Below are positions 33,482 to 41,586 of a DNA stretch of 64,000 bases, in pieces; positions within the stretch are counted from its first letter, which is position 1, and every line of letters starts with the position of its first letter. This DNA is from Salibacterium lacus. Lineage in GTDB: Bacteria > Bacillota > Bacilli > Bacillales > Marinococcaceae. The notes beneath the pieces are model-generated. The model did no database searches. It was not told the origin of the DNA and worked only from the letters and a program-made list of their open reading frames with translations. The position numbers and the translations under genes are program-made. The DNA is taken from positions 248,001-312,000 of the forward strand of contig NZ_JBHUML010000006.1 in NCBI RefSeq assembly GCF_042684865.1, given 5' to 3'.

Positions 33482-33925
33482 TTACTCTTCCACTACATGC
33501 ACATCAACGACCGCCGTTACCTCTTTATGCACTTTAATCGGCGTCTTCGTTACGCCGAGTGTGCGGATCGACTGATCGAGTTCAATTTTTCGTTTATCCA
33601 CTTTCATGCCCATATCCTTCAACTGTTCTGCAATCTGTTTTGTCGATACAGCGCCGAACAAGCGGCCGGCTTCTCCAGCTTTTGCAGTAACAGTAACTTT
33701 TGTATTTTCCAGCTGTTCCTTGAATTTCTTCGCGTCTTCAAGTTCCTGCTGTGCTTTTTTCTCATCGCTTTCCTGTTTAGCCTTCAGGTTTTTTACGTTA
33801 CCTGCTGTCGCTTCAACAGCCAGATTGTGCTTGAATAAATAGTTCCGGGCATAGCCTTCCGATACGTCTTTCATTTCACCTTTTTTCCCTTTTCCTTTTA
33901 CATCCTGGTTAAAAATCACTTTCAT
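33482..33925 (-). CDS. rplI: 50S ribosomal protein L9
   Basis: L9 binds 23S rRNA domain V and helps maintain the reading frame. The 147-residue product has the N-terminal RNA-binding domain (MKVIFNQDVKGKGKKGE...GYARNYLF), a long charged connecting helix, and the C-terminal domain (GRLFGAVSTKQIAEQL). The ATG overlaps the gdpP stop by four bases, implying coupled translation. Confidence 0.97.
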   Translation of the reverse strand: MKVIFNQDVKGKGKKGEMKDVSEGYARNYLFKHNLAVEATAGNVKNLKAKQESDEKKAQQELEDAKKFKEQLENTKVTVTAKAGEAGRLFGAVSTKQIAEQLKDMGMKVDKRKIELDQSIRTLGVTKTPIKVHKEVTAVVDVHVVEE

Positions 33926-35889
33926 TCCTCGGTTCCTCCTTCCAGATATTCATCGATGGCCTGCTTCAGCCTTTCCTCTGCTTCATCAAGCGCAGAATCA
34001 AGCTGCGTAGCGGCATTGGTAAGGTGTCCGCCTCCGCCGAGGGCTTCCATAATCAGCTGCACATTCACTTCACCCAGAGAGCGGGCGCTGATGCTCACCT
34101 TTTTGTCACTACGTTTGGAGAGCACAAAGGATCCCTTCACATCATTCATCGTAAGCAGGGTGTCCGCTGCCTGGGCTATTAAAATCTGATCATACATTTC
34201 CTCTTCCGGCGCTTTGGCTACCGCCATGCCATCCCGGTAAATCGCCGCTCTCTCTATTAAGTGCGACCGCCGCACGTACTGGTCGATATCCTCTTTCAGC
34301 AGCCTCTGCACCGTCGTTGTGTCCGCTCCGTGGGATTTCAGGAAGGAGGCGGCATCAAACGTACGGGAACCCGTCCGGATGGCAAAACTTTTCGTGTCCA
34401 CAATAATACCGGCAAGCATGGCTGTGGACTCAAGTTCATCCATCGAGAGCTTGTTTGGTTGATATTCTAACAGTTCAGTCACCAGTTCTGCAGTCGAAGA
34501 GGCATAAGGTTCCATGTATACGAGGACAGGGTCCTTAATAAACTCTTCCCCGCGCCGGTGGTGATCCAAAACCACCACCCGGTCGACTGCATCAACGAGG
34601 CGGGGTTCAATAACCATCGACGGCTTATGTGTGTCCACTACGACAAGCAGTGTATGCCGTGTTAAATCATCTAACGCTTCTTCCGGCGTAATAAATTGAG
34701 ACCAGAGGTACTCATGGTCACCTACTTCTTCCATCAGCTTCTTCACGTCCGGATTAATTTCGTTGGGGTCGACAACGACGTATCCGTCTGTATTGTTGAC
34801 TTCGGCTACTTTCAGCACACCGATTGCCGCACCAATGGCATCCATATCCGGGTTTTTATGCCCCATGATAATAACCTGATCGCTCTCCAGCACAAAATCG
34901 CGGAGGGCGTGGGAAATGACGCGGGCACGGACTCTTGTCCGTTTTTCCATGGCGTTGGATTTACCGCCGTAAAAACGTACTTTCCCGTTTGTTTCCTTAA
35001 TGGCGACCTGGTCTCCGCCGCGCCCGAGAGCAAGATCCAGACTGGACTGCGCCAGACTTCCAAGTTCCCGCAGCGAAGAATCACCGCTTCCGATACCAAT
35101 GCTCAGTGTAATGGATACTTTCTCTTTTCCGGTTACATCTCTGACATAATCAAGCAGTTCAAAGCGTGTCTTCTCCAGCTGCTTTAATGCTTTCTTATTC
35201 ATCACAGCAATAAAGCGGTCGGATGAAATGCTGCGCAGCAGAATTTGATGCTCTTCCGCCCATTCATTTAACGAGGTTGTGACATGACTCATCAAGCTGC
35301 TCCTCATTTGATCATCCATACCCTGGGTCACTTCATCGAAATTATCCAGATAAACAAGACCTATAACCGTCTGTTCTTCTTCGTAAAGGGCCTGGGTTTC
35401 TTTTGTTTCCGTCATATCAAAAAAGTACAGCAGTCGTTCGTCATGCTTAATGTATATCGTATAGTGCCTGTCACTCAGCGTTAACTCTGCTTCCGTCTCC
35501 CCTTTTCTGATCGGAGATGATATATCTTCAAACACATCATTGAGCGGAAGACCAAGAAACTCACGCGGCAGGTAATTCATCATGAACGGATTGGCCCACT
35601 GCACCTGATACTCTTCATCATACAAAACGATTCCGATAGGCAGGCTGGTGACTGCTTCTTCACCGGCTTTATTGACACGGTGGGACAACGTTTTTATATA
35701 CTTTTCCAGATCACGTTCAAATGCTTTTCTGGCCTGGAGCACATAAATAAGCAGAAACAGCAGGATTAAAAATCCGACGACGCCAAGCATCCATTGATAT
35801 ATCGTCAATAAACCAATGAACAAAGCAGCTGCCGCGAACAATAAGGTTACATGCAGACCGTGCCAGCGGTTCATTAAAAACTTAGGCAT
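33922..35889 (-). CDS. gdpP: c-di-AMP phosphodiesterase GdpP (YybT)
   Basis: GdpP hydrolyses c-di-AMP to pApA and so helps set potassium, osmotic and wall homeostasis. The 655-residue protein has two N-terminal membrane segments (about 13-50), a PAS-like haem-binding domain, a degenerate GGDEF domain (LSIGIGSGDSSLRELG), and a DHH/DHHA1 phosphodiesterase. The DHH motifs are visible: GHKNPDMDAIG, VVDTHKP, VLDHHRRG and GGGGHLTNAA. It sits between the DUF2232 gene and rplI, the normal Bacillus order. Confidence 0.97.
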   Translation of the reverse strand: MPKFLMNRWHGLHVTLLFAAAALFIGLLTIYQWMLGVVGFLILLFLLIYVLQARKAFERDLEKYIKTLSHRVNKAGEEAVTSLPIGIVLYDEEYQVQWANPFMMNYLPREFLGLPLNDVFEDISSPIRKGETEAELTLSDRHYTIYIKHDERLLYFFDMTETKETQALYEEEQTVIGLVYLDNFDEVTQGMDDQMRSSLMSHVTTSLNEWAEEHQILLRSISSDRFIAVMNKKALKQLEKTRFELLDYVRDVTGKEKVSITLSIGIGSGDSSLRELGSLAQSSLDLALGRGGDQVAIKETNGKVRFYGGKSNAMEKRTRVRARVISHALRDFVLESDQVIIMGHKNPDMDAIGAAIGVLKVAEVNNTDGYVVVDPNEINPDVKKLMEEVGDHEYLWSQFITPEEALDDLTRHTLLVVVDTHKPSMVIEPRLVDAVDRVVVLDHHRRGEEFIKDPVLVYMEPYASSTAELVTELLEYQPNKLSMDELESTAMLAGIIVDTKSFAIRTGSRTFDAASFLKSHGADTTTVQRLLKEDIDQYVRRSHLIERAAIYRDGMAVAKAPEEEMYDQILIAQAADTLLTMNDVKGSFVLSKRSDKKVSISARSLGEVNVQLIMEALGGGGHLTNAATQLDSALDEAEERLKQAIDEYLEGGTEE

Positions 35890-35900
35890 ATTGTCAACCC

Positions 35901-36839
35901 CTACTTCGTGTCAGATTCCAGACGTTTTTTCAATTGAAATCCTAAATCCATAATACCCAAAATACGCGCCAGCAAAAGAATAAAAGGCAGAATCAACCCA
36001 AAAATCATGAGAAGAATGGGAAAGGCTTTTGGGATAGATTTACTATAACAATAATGAAAGATCACCGTAAAACCCTGCAGAGCCATGGCTGTTTCCAGTA
36101 AAGGGAAGAGATTCCACATTACGGTCTGGACTGCCGAGCCATCTTCGGCCCCTACCAGGTATACAATAAAGGTAAGGAGATAATACCACAGAAGGGAACG
36201 TGGAACATTCCAGTTTCGAAACGGCGGAAACGCCTCCACTTCCATGTTCATGCGCCGCATCACCTTGTGGGCAATGAACTGTGTCAAAAAGGCATATAAT
36301 ACACCTGTAAATACAATTAAGAGCGGTCCCATCTGCCCGAAGCGGTCAATCATTTCCCCGTACTGTTCCAGTTCCCCGGAAGTCTCCTGGCCCAGGGAGG
36401 AAAGCATGGACTGTGCCTGCTCCGCCGACTGCCTCATAATATCCTGAAGAACCGACAGCGGATCGATATCAAAGAGAAGAACCGTTCCGGCGTAAATAAC
36501 CGTCAGTCCGCAGATATAAGCAACACTCGCGGCGGCGGCTGTAATCAGAGCCTCTTTCCTGCGGCGCATCAGTTCTCCCATGGTCACGCCGCCGAGTGCC
36601 GACAGCATGGCAAAGGGAAGACCTGTAAGAGCAGTTAAAAAGACAGACAGCAGCATCGATACAGCCGCCATCACGACACCCGGCTTCCAGCCGTACCGCG
36701 CCGTAAACACAATAAAAGGCAGAGGCAGGAACCAAAGCAGTATCGTGCTGAGAAACGGAACGAATACAGCAAGCAGCAGCATGACAATAAAAATCCCGCT
36801 CAACACGGCTCCTTCCGTTATTCTTCTCGTTTGCTGCAA
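35901..36839 (-). CDS. yybS: DUF2232 membrane protein (YybS)
   Basis: The 312-residue polytopic protein (about eight segments) has the DUF2232 pattern: TEGAVLSGIFIVMLLLAVFVP at the start and WNVPRSLLWYYLL further on. The N-terminal half resembles ECF transporter S-components, but no substrate is known. It ends eleven bases before gdpP and is probably cotranscribed with gdpP, rplI and dnaC. Confidence 0.9.
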   Translation of the reverse strand: MQQTRRITEGAVLSGIFIVMLLLAVFVPFLSTILLWFLPLPFIVFTARYGWKPGVVMAAVSMLLSVFLTALTGLPFAMLSALGGVTMGELMRRRKEALITAAAASVAYICGLTVIYAGTVLLFDIDPLSVLQDIMRQSAEQAQSMLSSLGQETSGELEQYGEMIDRFGQMGPLLIVFTGVLYAFLTQFIAHKVMRRMNMEVEAFPPFRNWNVPRSLLWYYLLTFIVYLVGAEDGSAVQTVMWNLFPLLETAMALQGFTVIFHYCYSKSIPKAFPILLMIFGLILPFILLLARILGIMDLGFQLKKRLESDTK

Positions 36840-36973
36840 GTAACGTCACCTCATCCATCGCATTCTCATATAAGCAAAAACATCATCCGTAGTGTTTATG
36901 TAGAATCCATTCGTCTATTGTAAGCCATTCTTTTGAAAAAAGAAAGAATGTCCTGACGCGCAGCCGCGAAATA

Positions 36974-37008
36974 AAAAACGTTTCCCGGTCGAGTCGGGAA
37001 ACGTTTTT
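36974..37008 (-). terminator. rpsF-ssb-rpsR terminator
   Basis: Stem AAAAACGTTTCCCG / CGGGAAACGTTTTT with a seven-base loop, just past the rpsR stop. Confidence 0.92.
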
Positions 37009-37017
37009 ACCTGCGCC

Positions 37018-37245
37018 TTACTGTTCCCTTACATAAGGAAGCAGCGCCACATGGCGGGCACGTTTGATTGCTTTCGTCAATTGACGCTGGGACTTGGCAC
37101 AAGTACCAGTTACACGGCGCGGAAGAATTTTACCGCGTTCCGAGATGAATTTCTTCAATAGTTCTACGTCTTTATAGTCAATTTTATTAATCTTATTGAC
37201 TGTAAAGTAACATACCTTCCTTCTCTTACCTCTACGGCGTGCCAT
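37018..37245 (-). CDS. rpsR: 30S ribosomal protein S18
   Basis: S18 pairs with S6 on the 30S platform. The 75-residue basic product has the family core (KVCYFTVNKINKIDYKDVELLKKFIS, RRVTGTCAKSQRQLTKAIKRARHVALLPY). It is the last gene of rpsF-ssb-rpsR and starts about 60 bases after ssb. Confidence 0.97.
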   Translation of the reverse strand: MARRRGKRRKVCYFTVNKINKIDYKDVELLKKFISERGKILPRRVTGTCAKSQRQLTKAIKRARHVALLPYVREQ

Positions 37246-37304
37246 AAAGTTTCAACCTCCTTTAGAATAGTTTTTTGTTTTATACGAAGAAGGGGAGAGT
37301 TTTA

Positions 37305-37784
37305 TTAAAATGGCAGATCATCATCGGATATATCAATCTGCTGACCGTCATTGCCGAATGGATCATCATTCAGGTTGGACGATCCGCCTTGATTCTGCTG
37401 ACCGGAGTTCTGCTCGGCGCCGTACTGATTCCCCTGGGGAGCGCCGCCACCGCCGCCTGAAGACCCGCGCGGTTCGAGAAATTGTACGCTCTCAGCCTGC
37501 ACTTCCACGACAGTAACACGGCGTCCTTCCTGATTTTCATACTTCCGGCTCTGCAGACGGCCGTCAATACCGGCCTGACTGCCTTTTTTCAAATAGTTTG
37601 CGACGTTTTCCGCCTGTTTTCTCCAGGCCACACAATTGAAAAAATCAGCTTCCCGTTCTCCATTTTGATTCGTGAACGGGCGGTTCACGGCGATGCCGAA
37701 ATTAACCACGGCGATACCATTCGGGGTATACCGCAGCTCGGGATCACGGGTCAGCCGGCCAACCAGAACAACACGATTTATCAT
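37305..37784 (-). CDS. ssb: Single-stranded DNA-binding protein SsbA
   Basis: SSB coats single-stranded DNA during replication and repair. The 159-residue product has the N-terminal OB fold (MINRVVLVGRLTRDPELRYTPNG), a Gly/Gln/Asn-rich flexible linker, and the acidic C-terminal tip DDDLPF that recruits partner proteins. It lies between rpsF and rpsR, the conserved Bacillus order. Confidence 0.97.
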   Translation of the reverse strand: MINRVVLVGRLTRDPELRYTPNGIAVVNFGIAVNRPFTNQNGEREADFFNCVAWRKQAENVANYLKKGSQAGIDGRLQSRKYENQEGRRVTVVEVQAESVQFLEPRGSSGGGGGAPQGNQYGAEQNSGQQNQGGSSNLNDDPFGNDGQQIDISDDDLPF

Positions 37785-37810
37785 TTTAGAACTCCTCCCA
37801 CTGGTTATCC

Positions 37811-38098
37811 TTAGTCTTCATTTTTAACGACAAGGTGGCGGATAACGTTATCATCCATCTTAACCAGGCGTTCGAATTCATCGGTTGCGCCCGGCTCTGC
37901 CTTGATATACACAACGACATAATAACCGTCTTTCAGGTCATCAATTTCATAAGCCAGACGGCGTTTGCCCATCTCATCTACTTTTTCAATTTCTGCTCCC
38001 TGATTTGTCAGGACGTTGTTGTAACGCTCAACCATTTCCTTGATTCCGTTCTCATCAACGCTTGGAGCAATGATATAAAGTACTTCATAGTTACGCAT
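37811..38098 (-). CDS. rpsF: 30S ribosomal protein S6
   Basis: S6 forms a dimer with S18 in the 30S platform. The 95-residue product starts MRNYEVLYIIAPSVDENGIKE and contains GKRRLAYEIDDLKDGYYVV. ATG 38098 has AAAGGAGGTGA at ideal spacing; the in-frame extension to 38188 is in fact the leader. Confidence 0.97.
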   Translation of the reverse strand: MRNYEVLYIIAPSVDENGIKEMVERYNNVLTNQGAEIEKVDEMGKRRLAYEIDDLKDGYYVVVYIKAEPGATDEFERLVKMDDNVIRHLVVKNED

Positions 38099-38187
38099 AT
38101 GCGTCACCTCCTTTTGGTCTTTACGGCTCTCGTTCAAAAAAGAGCAAGGAGCAAAATCATGTATTGATATTTCACTCACAACATACA
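38099..38187 (-). promoter_or_regulatory. rpsF leader, possible S6:S18 autoregulatory RNA
   Basis: The leader contains a hairpin-forming stretch around GCTC...GAGAGCCG, with a CCG motif just before the ribosome site. Firmicutes rpsF leaders often bind the S6:S18 complex through a CCG-containing structure. I see the CCG and short pairings but cannot confirm the full fold. Confidence 0.35.
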
Positions 38188-38216
38188 ATTCTAGCAGAAC
38201 TGCTATACATTTACAA
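38188..38216 (-). promoter_or_regulatory. rpsF promoter
   Basis: On the minus strand TTGTAA (38216-38211) and TAGAAT (38193-38188) are 17 bases apart. Confidence 0.7.
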
Positions 38217-38259
38217 TAAGAAACCTCATGTTTATGTTCTAAACGATGAAAATAAGAAA

Positions 38260-38420
38260 GGGGACTTGGACAAAATAAAATGTCCTCGCCCGTCAGCTCC
38301 GCCCAGCAGCTGACGCAAAGGAAGGAATAGTGTCCTCAGATCGTCGTTTGACAGACACTATTTCGATACAACCAGGAACTAGTGGTCGCAAGGGGAGGAT
38401 CCGGGGACACTAAAAGCTCC
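38260..38420. repeat. Structured intergenic element
   Basis: This gene-free stretch is packed with inverted repeats: GTCAGCT...AGCTGAC at about 38294-38316 and AATAGTGTC...GACACTATT at about 38327-38363. GGGGAC/GGACA words, common in Bacillaceae intergenic repeats, lie around them. It looks like a folded RNA or a miniature repeat rather than a simple promoter region. Confidence 0.5.
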
Positions 38421-38485
38421 AAACGGCCGCTTAGTATCCACACCCCTGAAAATGATACGTCCGGTGAATGCGCTGAAACCCAAAA

Positions 38486-38527
38486 AAACCCGGACGACAG
38501 CCTTTTGGAAACCATCGTTCGGATTTT
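38486..38527. terminator. ABC operon terminator, interspersed hairpin copy 2
   Basis: Arms AAACCCGGACGA and TCGTTCGGATTTTT form a hairpin with a T run on the minus strand, 40 bases after the ABC permease stop. The stem sequence is related to the elements at 20118-20152 and 52051-52103. Confidence 0.75.
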
Positions 38528-38565
38528 TATACCATACCGATTCTTATGTCACACGCTCTCTACAT

Positions 38566-39276
38566 CTATTCGTCCCAGGTCCTTTTTTGAAAGACGATGA
38601 CCATTGTGACGATTGCCGCTGCCATCCATGCGGCAAGAATAGCATAGTGGCCGGCCACACCTGCCATTTTGTTTCCTGCATCGAGGTCCCGGCCTAAATA
38701 TTCCAACTGGAAATTAGGTAAATATTCCAGCACCTGCAGCACAGCGTACTCCTCAATAAACACATTAAAAATGGGACCCATTCCAAACAAAAATATGAAA
38801 GGAACAATAATTACCGACGCTTCCATTAATGACCTTGTCAAGAGTCCCAGTACGGTTCCAATAACAATACAAAAGAGAAGGGTGATAATGAGCGCAGGCA
38901 GAAGGACCGCTGGATTGGCCCATTCTCCATCCATAATGACATGGCAGATACCAAAGGTAAGGACGGTTAACAAGATACTGACGATACTCTTACCGATAAG
39001 AATTTCAGCCATGGTAGCCGGCGACATCATCAGGCCGCGCAAGGTGTTTTTCTCCTTTTCCTCCGCTATCAGAGCACTTTGAACATACGTGCCCACGGTC
39101 ACAAACGTCAAATTGATGAGCATAAAGTAAAGTCCCAGCTGAGCGGGTCCTGAAGTGGTGAGCAGCACCGCCATAACAATTGGCATAATAAGCGTCGTTA
39201 ACACATACATATTTTTGGTCAGGTCTTTGACATCTTTTTCAAAAATAGCATAGATCCGCTTCATAGAATGACTCAT
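38566..39276 (-). CDS. ABC-2 type transporter permease
   Basis: The 236-residue membrane protein has six hydrophobic segments and the ABC-2 architecture: a conserved cytoplasmic loop after TM2 (ALIAEEKEKNTLRGLMMSPAT) typical of NatB/CcmB-like exporters. It pairs with the ATPase whose stop overlaps its start by four bases. Substrate unknown; drug, peptide or sodium export are the usual roles of this class. Confidence 0.9.
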   Translation of the reverse strand: MSHSMKRIYAIFEKDVKDLTKNMYVLTTLIMPIVMAVLLTTSGPAQLGLYFMLINLTFVTVGTYVQSALIAEEKEKNTLRGLMMSPATMAEILIGKSIVSILLTVLTFGICHVIMDGEWANPAVLLPALIITLLFCIVIGTVLGLLTRSLMEASVIIVPFIFLFGMGPIFNVFIEEYAVLQVLEYLPNFQLEYLGRDLDAGNKMAGVAGHYAILAAWMAAAIVTMVIVFQKRTWDE

Positions 39277-40121
39277 AGCAAAGCCCTCCCTGTCACATGG
39301 ACAAAAATATCACCAAGCGAAGGTTCATTCATTCGAATGGAAATGATTTCTCCTGTGGTCATGTATTGATACACTTCTTCCGCACTTTCCGGGCTGTTTT
39401 TCACAACAACATGTTTATTATTCTTCAATTCCAGCGTCATCGTCTGGTCGGAGAATTGACGGCGCAGCCGTTTCGGTTCATCCAGCAGCTGAATCCTCCC
39501 CTGCGAAAGAAAGGCAACACGATCGCACAATTGCTCCGCTTCGTTCATATCATGCGTCGTTAAAAATATCGTTGTTCCACGCTCATTGAGATCACGAAGT
39601 TTTTTATGCACCAACATCGATGTAGATGGATCGAGCGCTGCTGTCGGTTCATCTAAAAACAACAGCTCCGGTTCATGGAGCAGCGCTCTTGCTAAAATTA
39701 CCCGCTGGGTCATTCCTTTAGAGAGGTTGGATACAATCTTTTTGCTATCGTTTTGTAATGCTAAAGACTCGAGTTCTTCCGGAATTTTTTCTTTTGAAAT
39801 ACCGTAAAGCTCGCAGTATAACTTCAAGTTATCATAAACAGATAACCTTTGGTATAAACCGCTGTTGTCCGTCATCACCCCTAATTTCTGAAGATAAGCA
39901 GGATCATTGATGGAAGTGGACAAAACTCCAAATACATCAGCCTTCCCTGAAGATGGTGCAAGCTGCCCCGTTAAGATTTTTATCGTTGTCGTCTTCCCCG
40001 CTCCGCTTGGGCCGAGAAAGCCAAAAATCTCCGCTTTTTTCACAGAAAAGGTCATATCCTCTATGGCCGTGCCGCCGGAAAAGGATTTTTGCAGGGATTC
40101 GACCTGAATAATATCTTCCAT
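39273..40121 (-). CDS. ABC transporter ATP-binding protein
   Basis: The 282-residue ATPase has Walker A GPSGAGKTTT (about 38-47), a signature written LSKGMTQRV instead of LSGGQ, Walker B LLFLDEPTAALD and the switch His in FLTTHDMNEAEQLC. This is the DrrA/NatA-like exporter type. ATG 40121 has AGGAGGTTG; the eleven-residue extension has no ribosome site. It lies between the LytTR fusion gene and the permease. Confidence 0.92.
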   Translation of the reverse strand: MEDIIQVESLQKSFSGGTAIEDMTFSVKKAEIFGFLGPSGAGKTTTIKILTGQLAPSSGKADVFGVLSTSINDPAYLQKLGVMTDNSGLYQRLSVYDNLKLYCELYGISKEKIPEELESLALQNDSKKIVSNLSKGMTQRVILARALLHEPELLFLDEPTAALDPSTSMLVHKKLRDLNERGTTIFLTTHDMNEAEQLCDRVAFLSQGRIQLLDEPKRLRRQFSDQTMTLELKNNKHVVVKNSPESAEEVYQYMTTGEIISIRMNEPSLGDIFVHVTGRALL

Positions 40122-40137
40122 GTTCAACCTCCTATGC

Positions 40138-40153
40138 TGCCGGTATGCCGGCA
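40138..40153. promoter_or_regulatory. Inverted repeat before the ABC ATPase gene
   Basis: TGCCGG-TATG-CCGGCA lies a few bases upstream of the ribosome site of the ATPase gene. It may be an operator or a small hairpin affecting translation. Confidence 0.4.
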
Positions 40154-40239
40154 ATTTAACTGCTTCTTCAGCATAAGAGATCTATTGGTGTGCAGCATTA
40201 TATTATCCATGAACAGCGGATAAAACATAGTGAGTGGAG

Positions 40240-41271
40240 CTATTTCAGCCCGAGCATATCTTTTAATTCCGCCATTTTATTTTTAGAAAGAGGAATTTCC
40301 GAATCGACGGCGTCTTCAAGTTTTAAGCTGTAGCTGTTTTTCGTCCACGTAATAATTTCCCGCACCTTCTGCAGATTGACAATATAGGAACGATGACATC
40401 GGAAAAATCCAAAGGACTGAAGTTTTGATTCAAGATCATTTAAGGTGAACATGCAGGCAAACGCTTCTCCGCGGATATGTACGTTAGACTGTCCGGCATG
40501 ACTTTCAATATAATCAATCTCCGGCGGGTCGAACAAAATCATTTTTTCATTTACTTTCGTCGGGATTTTATGAAACGGAACTGCCGTTATATCTCCTTTT
40601 TCTTCAGAAGTTTCATCGGTTGAATCAGGTTCTTCTTCCTGCTTCACTTCGATAAGATGAAGACCTGTATCGTCCAGGCGGTAGACCGTTTCCGTTAAGG
40701 TAATCGCGCTTTCCATGTTTCCGGTCAAAAGGAGGACGCCTTTATTGTTTTTCTGTAAATAGCGCACCACGTTTATAAAAATACGCTTCGTCGCGATATC
40801 CACATTTTGATCAAGCTCTTCAAAAAGGTAAAGGGAAGGATTCTGAAAAAGCACTCTCGCCAATTGGACCCTTCGCTGCATCGAGTAAGAGATATGCTTT
40901 ACCTTTTGGTGTTTAACATCCGCTAATTGCGTCAGTTCATACACTTTTTCTATAGATACATCTGTGCCATATAACTTTTTAAACAGCTGCAGCTGATCTT
41001 TCACTTTCAGACGTTCATACAGTCCTTCCTGTAGAAAAAGGATTCCTAAATCAAGGGAAGGAAAGCTCTTGCTGTTCGACATGGAAGCCTCTCCCACCCA
41101 TATTTCTCCATCGGTGAACGCTTCTTTTCCGGTAAAAAAACCAAGAAGGATATGACGTAAATCCGTGCTGGAATGAATAGATACTGTGCTCCCCTCTAAA
41201 AGCTCAAGCTGTATCCCGGGGAAAATAACCTGATCCTGACGATGCTTCTTTACATCAACTATTCTTAACAA
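40240..41271 (-). CDS. LytTR regulator fused to a degenerate ABC ATPase domain
   Basis: The 343-residue protein has an N-terminal ABC-ATPase-like domain (about 1-210) whose Walker A is destroyed: HSSTDLRHILLG stands where G-x-x-G-x-G-K-S/T is expected. The signature reads ISYSMQRRVQLARVL and the Walker B region LYLFEELDQN. A charged linker follows (about 215-235), then a C-terminal LytTR DNA-binding domain (about 240-340: DYIESHAGQSNVHI, FFRCHRSYIVNLQKVREI). No receiver or kinase is present. It is upstream of the ABC pair on the same strand and may couple transporter state to transcription. The domain calls are firm; the mechanism is speculation. Confidence 0.88.
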   Translation of the reverse strand: MLRIVDVKKHRQDQVIFPGIQLELLEGSTVSIHSSTDLRHILLGFFTGKEAFTDGEIWVGEASMSNSKSFPSLDLGILFLQEGLYERLKVKDQLQLFKKLYGTDVSIEKVYELTQLADVKHQKVKHISYSMQRRVQLARVLFQNPSLYLFEELDQNVDIATKRIFINVVRYLQKNNKGVLLLTGNMESAITLTETVYRLDDTGLHLIEVKQEEEPDSTDETSEEKGDITAVPFHKIPTKVNEKMILFDPPEIDYIESHAGQSNVHIRGEAFACMFTLNDLESKLQSFGFFRCHRSYIVNLQKVREIITWTKNSYSLKLEDAVDSEIPLSKNKMAELKDMLGLK

Positions 41272-41584
41272 CGTGATAATAACTCCTCCCTTCTACTCCT
41301 GCGAAAATTTGTGGAGCCCCTTTCGTTAAAGCTGGTTCATACTTACCTTTTGAGGTGCTTTGCTTTTGAAAAGGGAAACATAGACGCTTTATATTTCCCT
41401 TTTTCGATTCCTGTTACACTAAAAGGTAATTATAAAAGCTTTATAGTAACTTTTTTCGCTCTCCACCCTTTGAAACCGGTCACCTTCGACTGACGCTGCT
41501 CCCGCTGGAGCCCTCCAAAGTTTCATACATTTTTATTTGATTAAAAAAGCGCAAGAGGCCCGCCTGGGACCCTTGCGCTCTTTT
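41272..41584. other. Intergenic region upstream of the LytTR gene
   Basis: It holds the promoter region of the leftward LytTR-ABC operon (ribosome site GGAGGAG near 41283) and, at the right end, the ychF terminator. I see no gene in it. Confidence 0.55.
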
Positions 41585-41586
41585 TT
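41543..41586 (-). terminator. ychF terminator
   Basis: Stem AGCGCAAG...CTTGCGCT with T runs on both sides; it touches the ychF stop codon. Confidence 0.85.
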
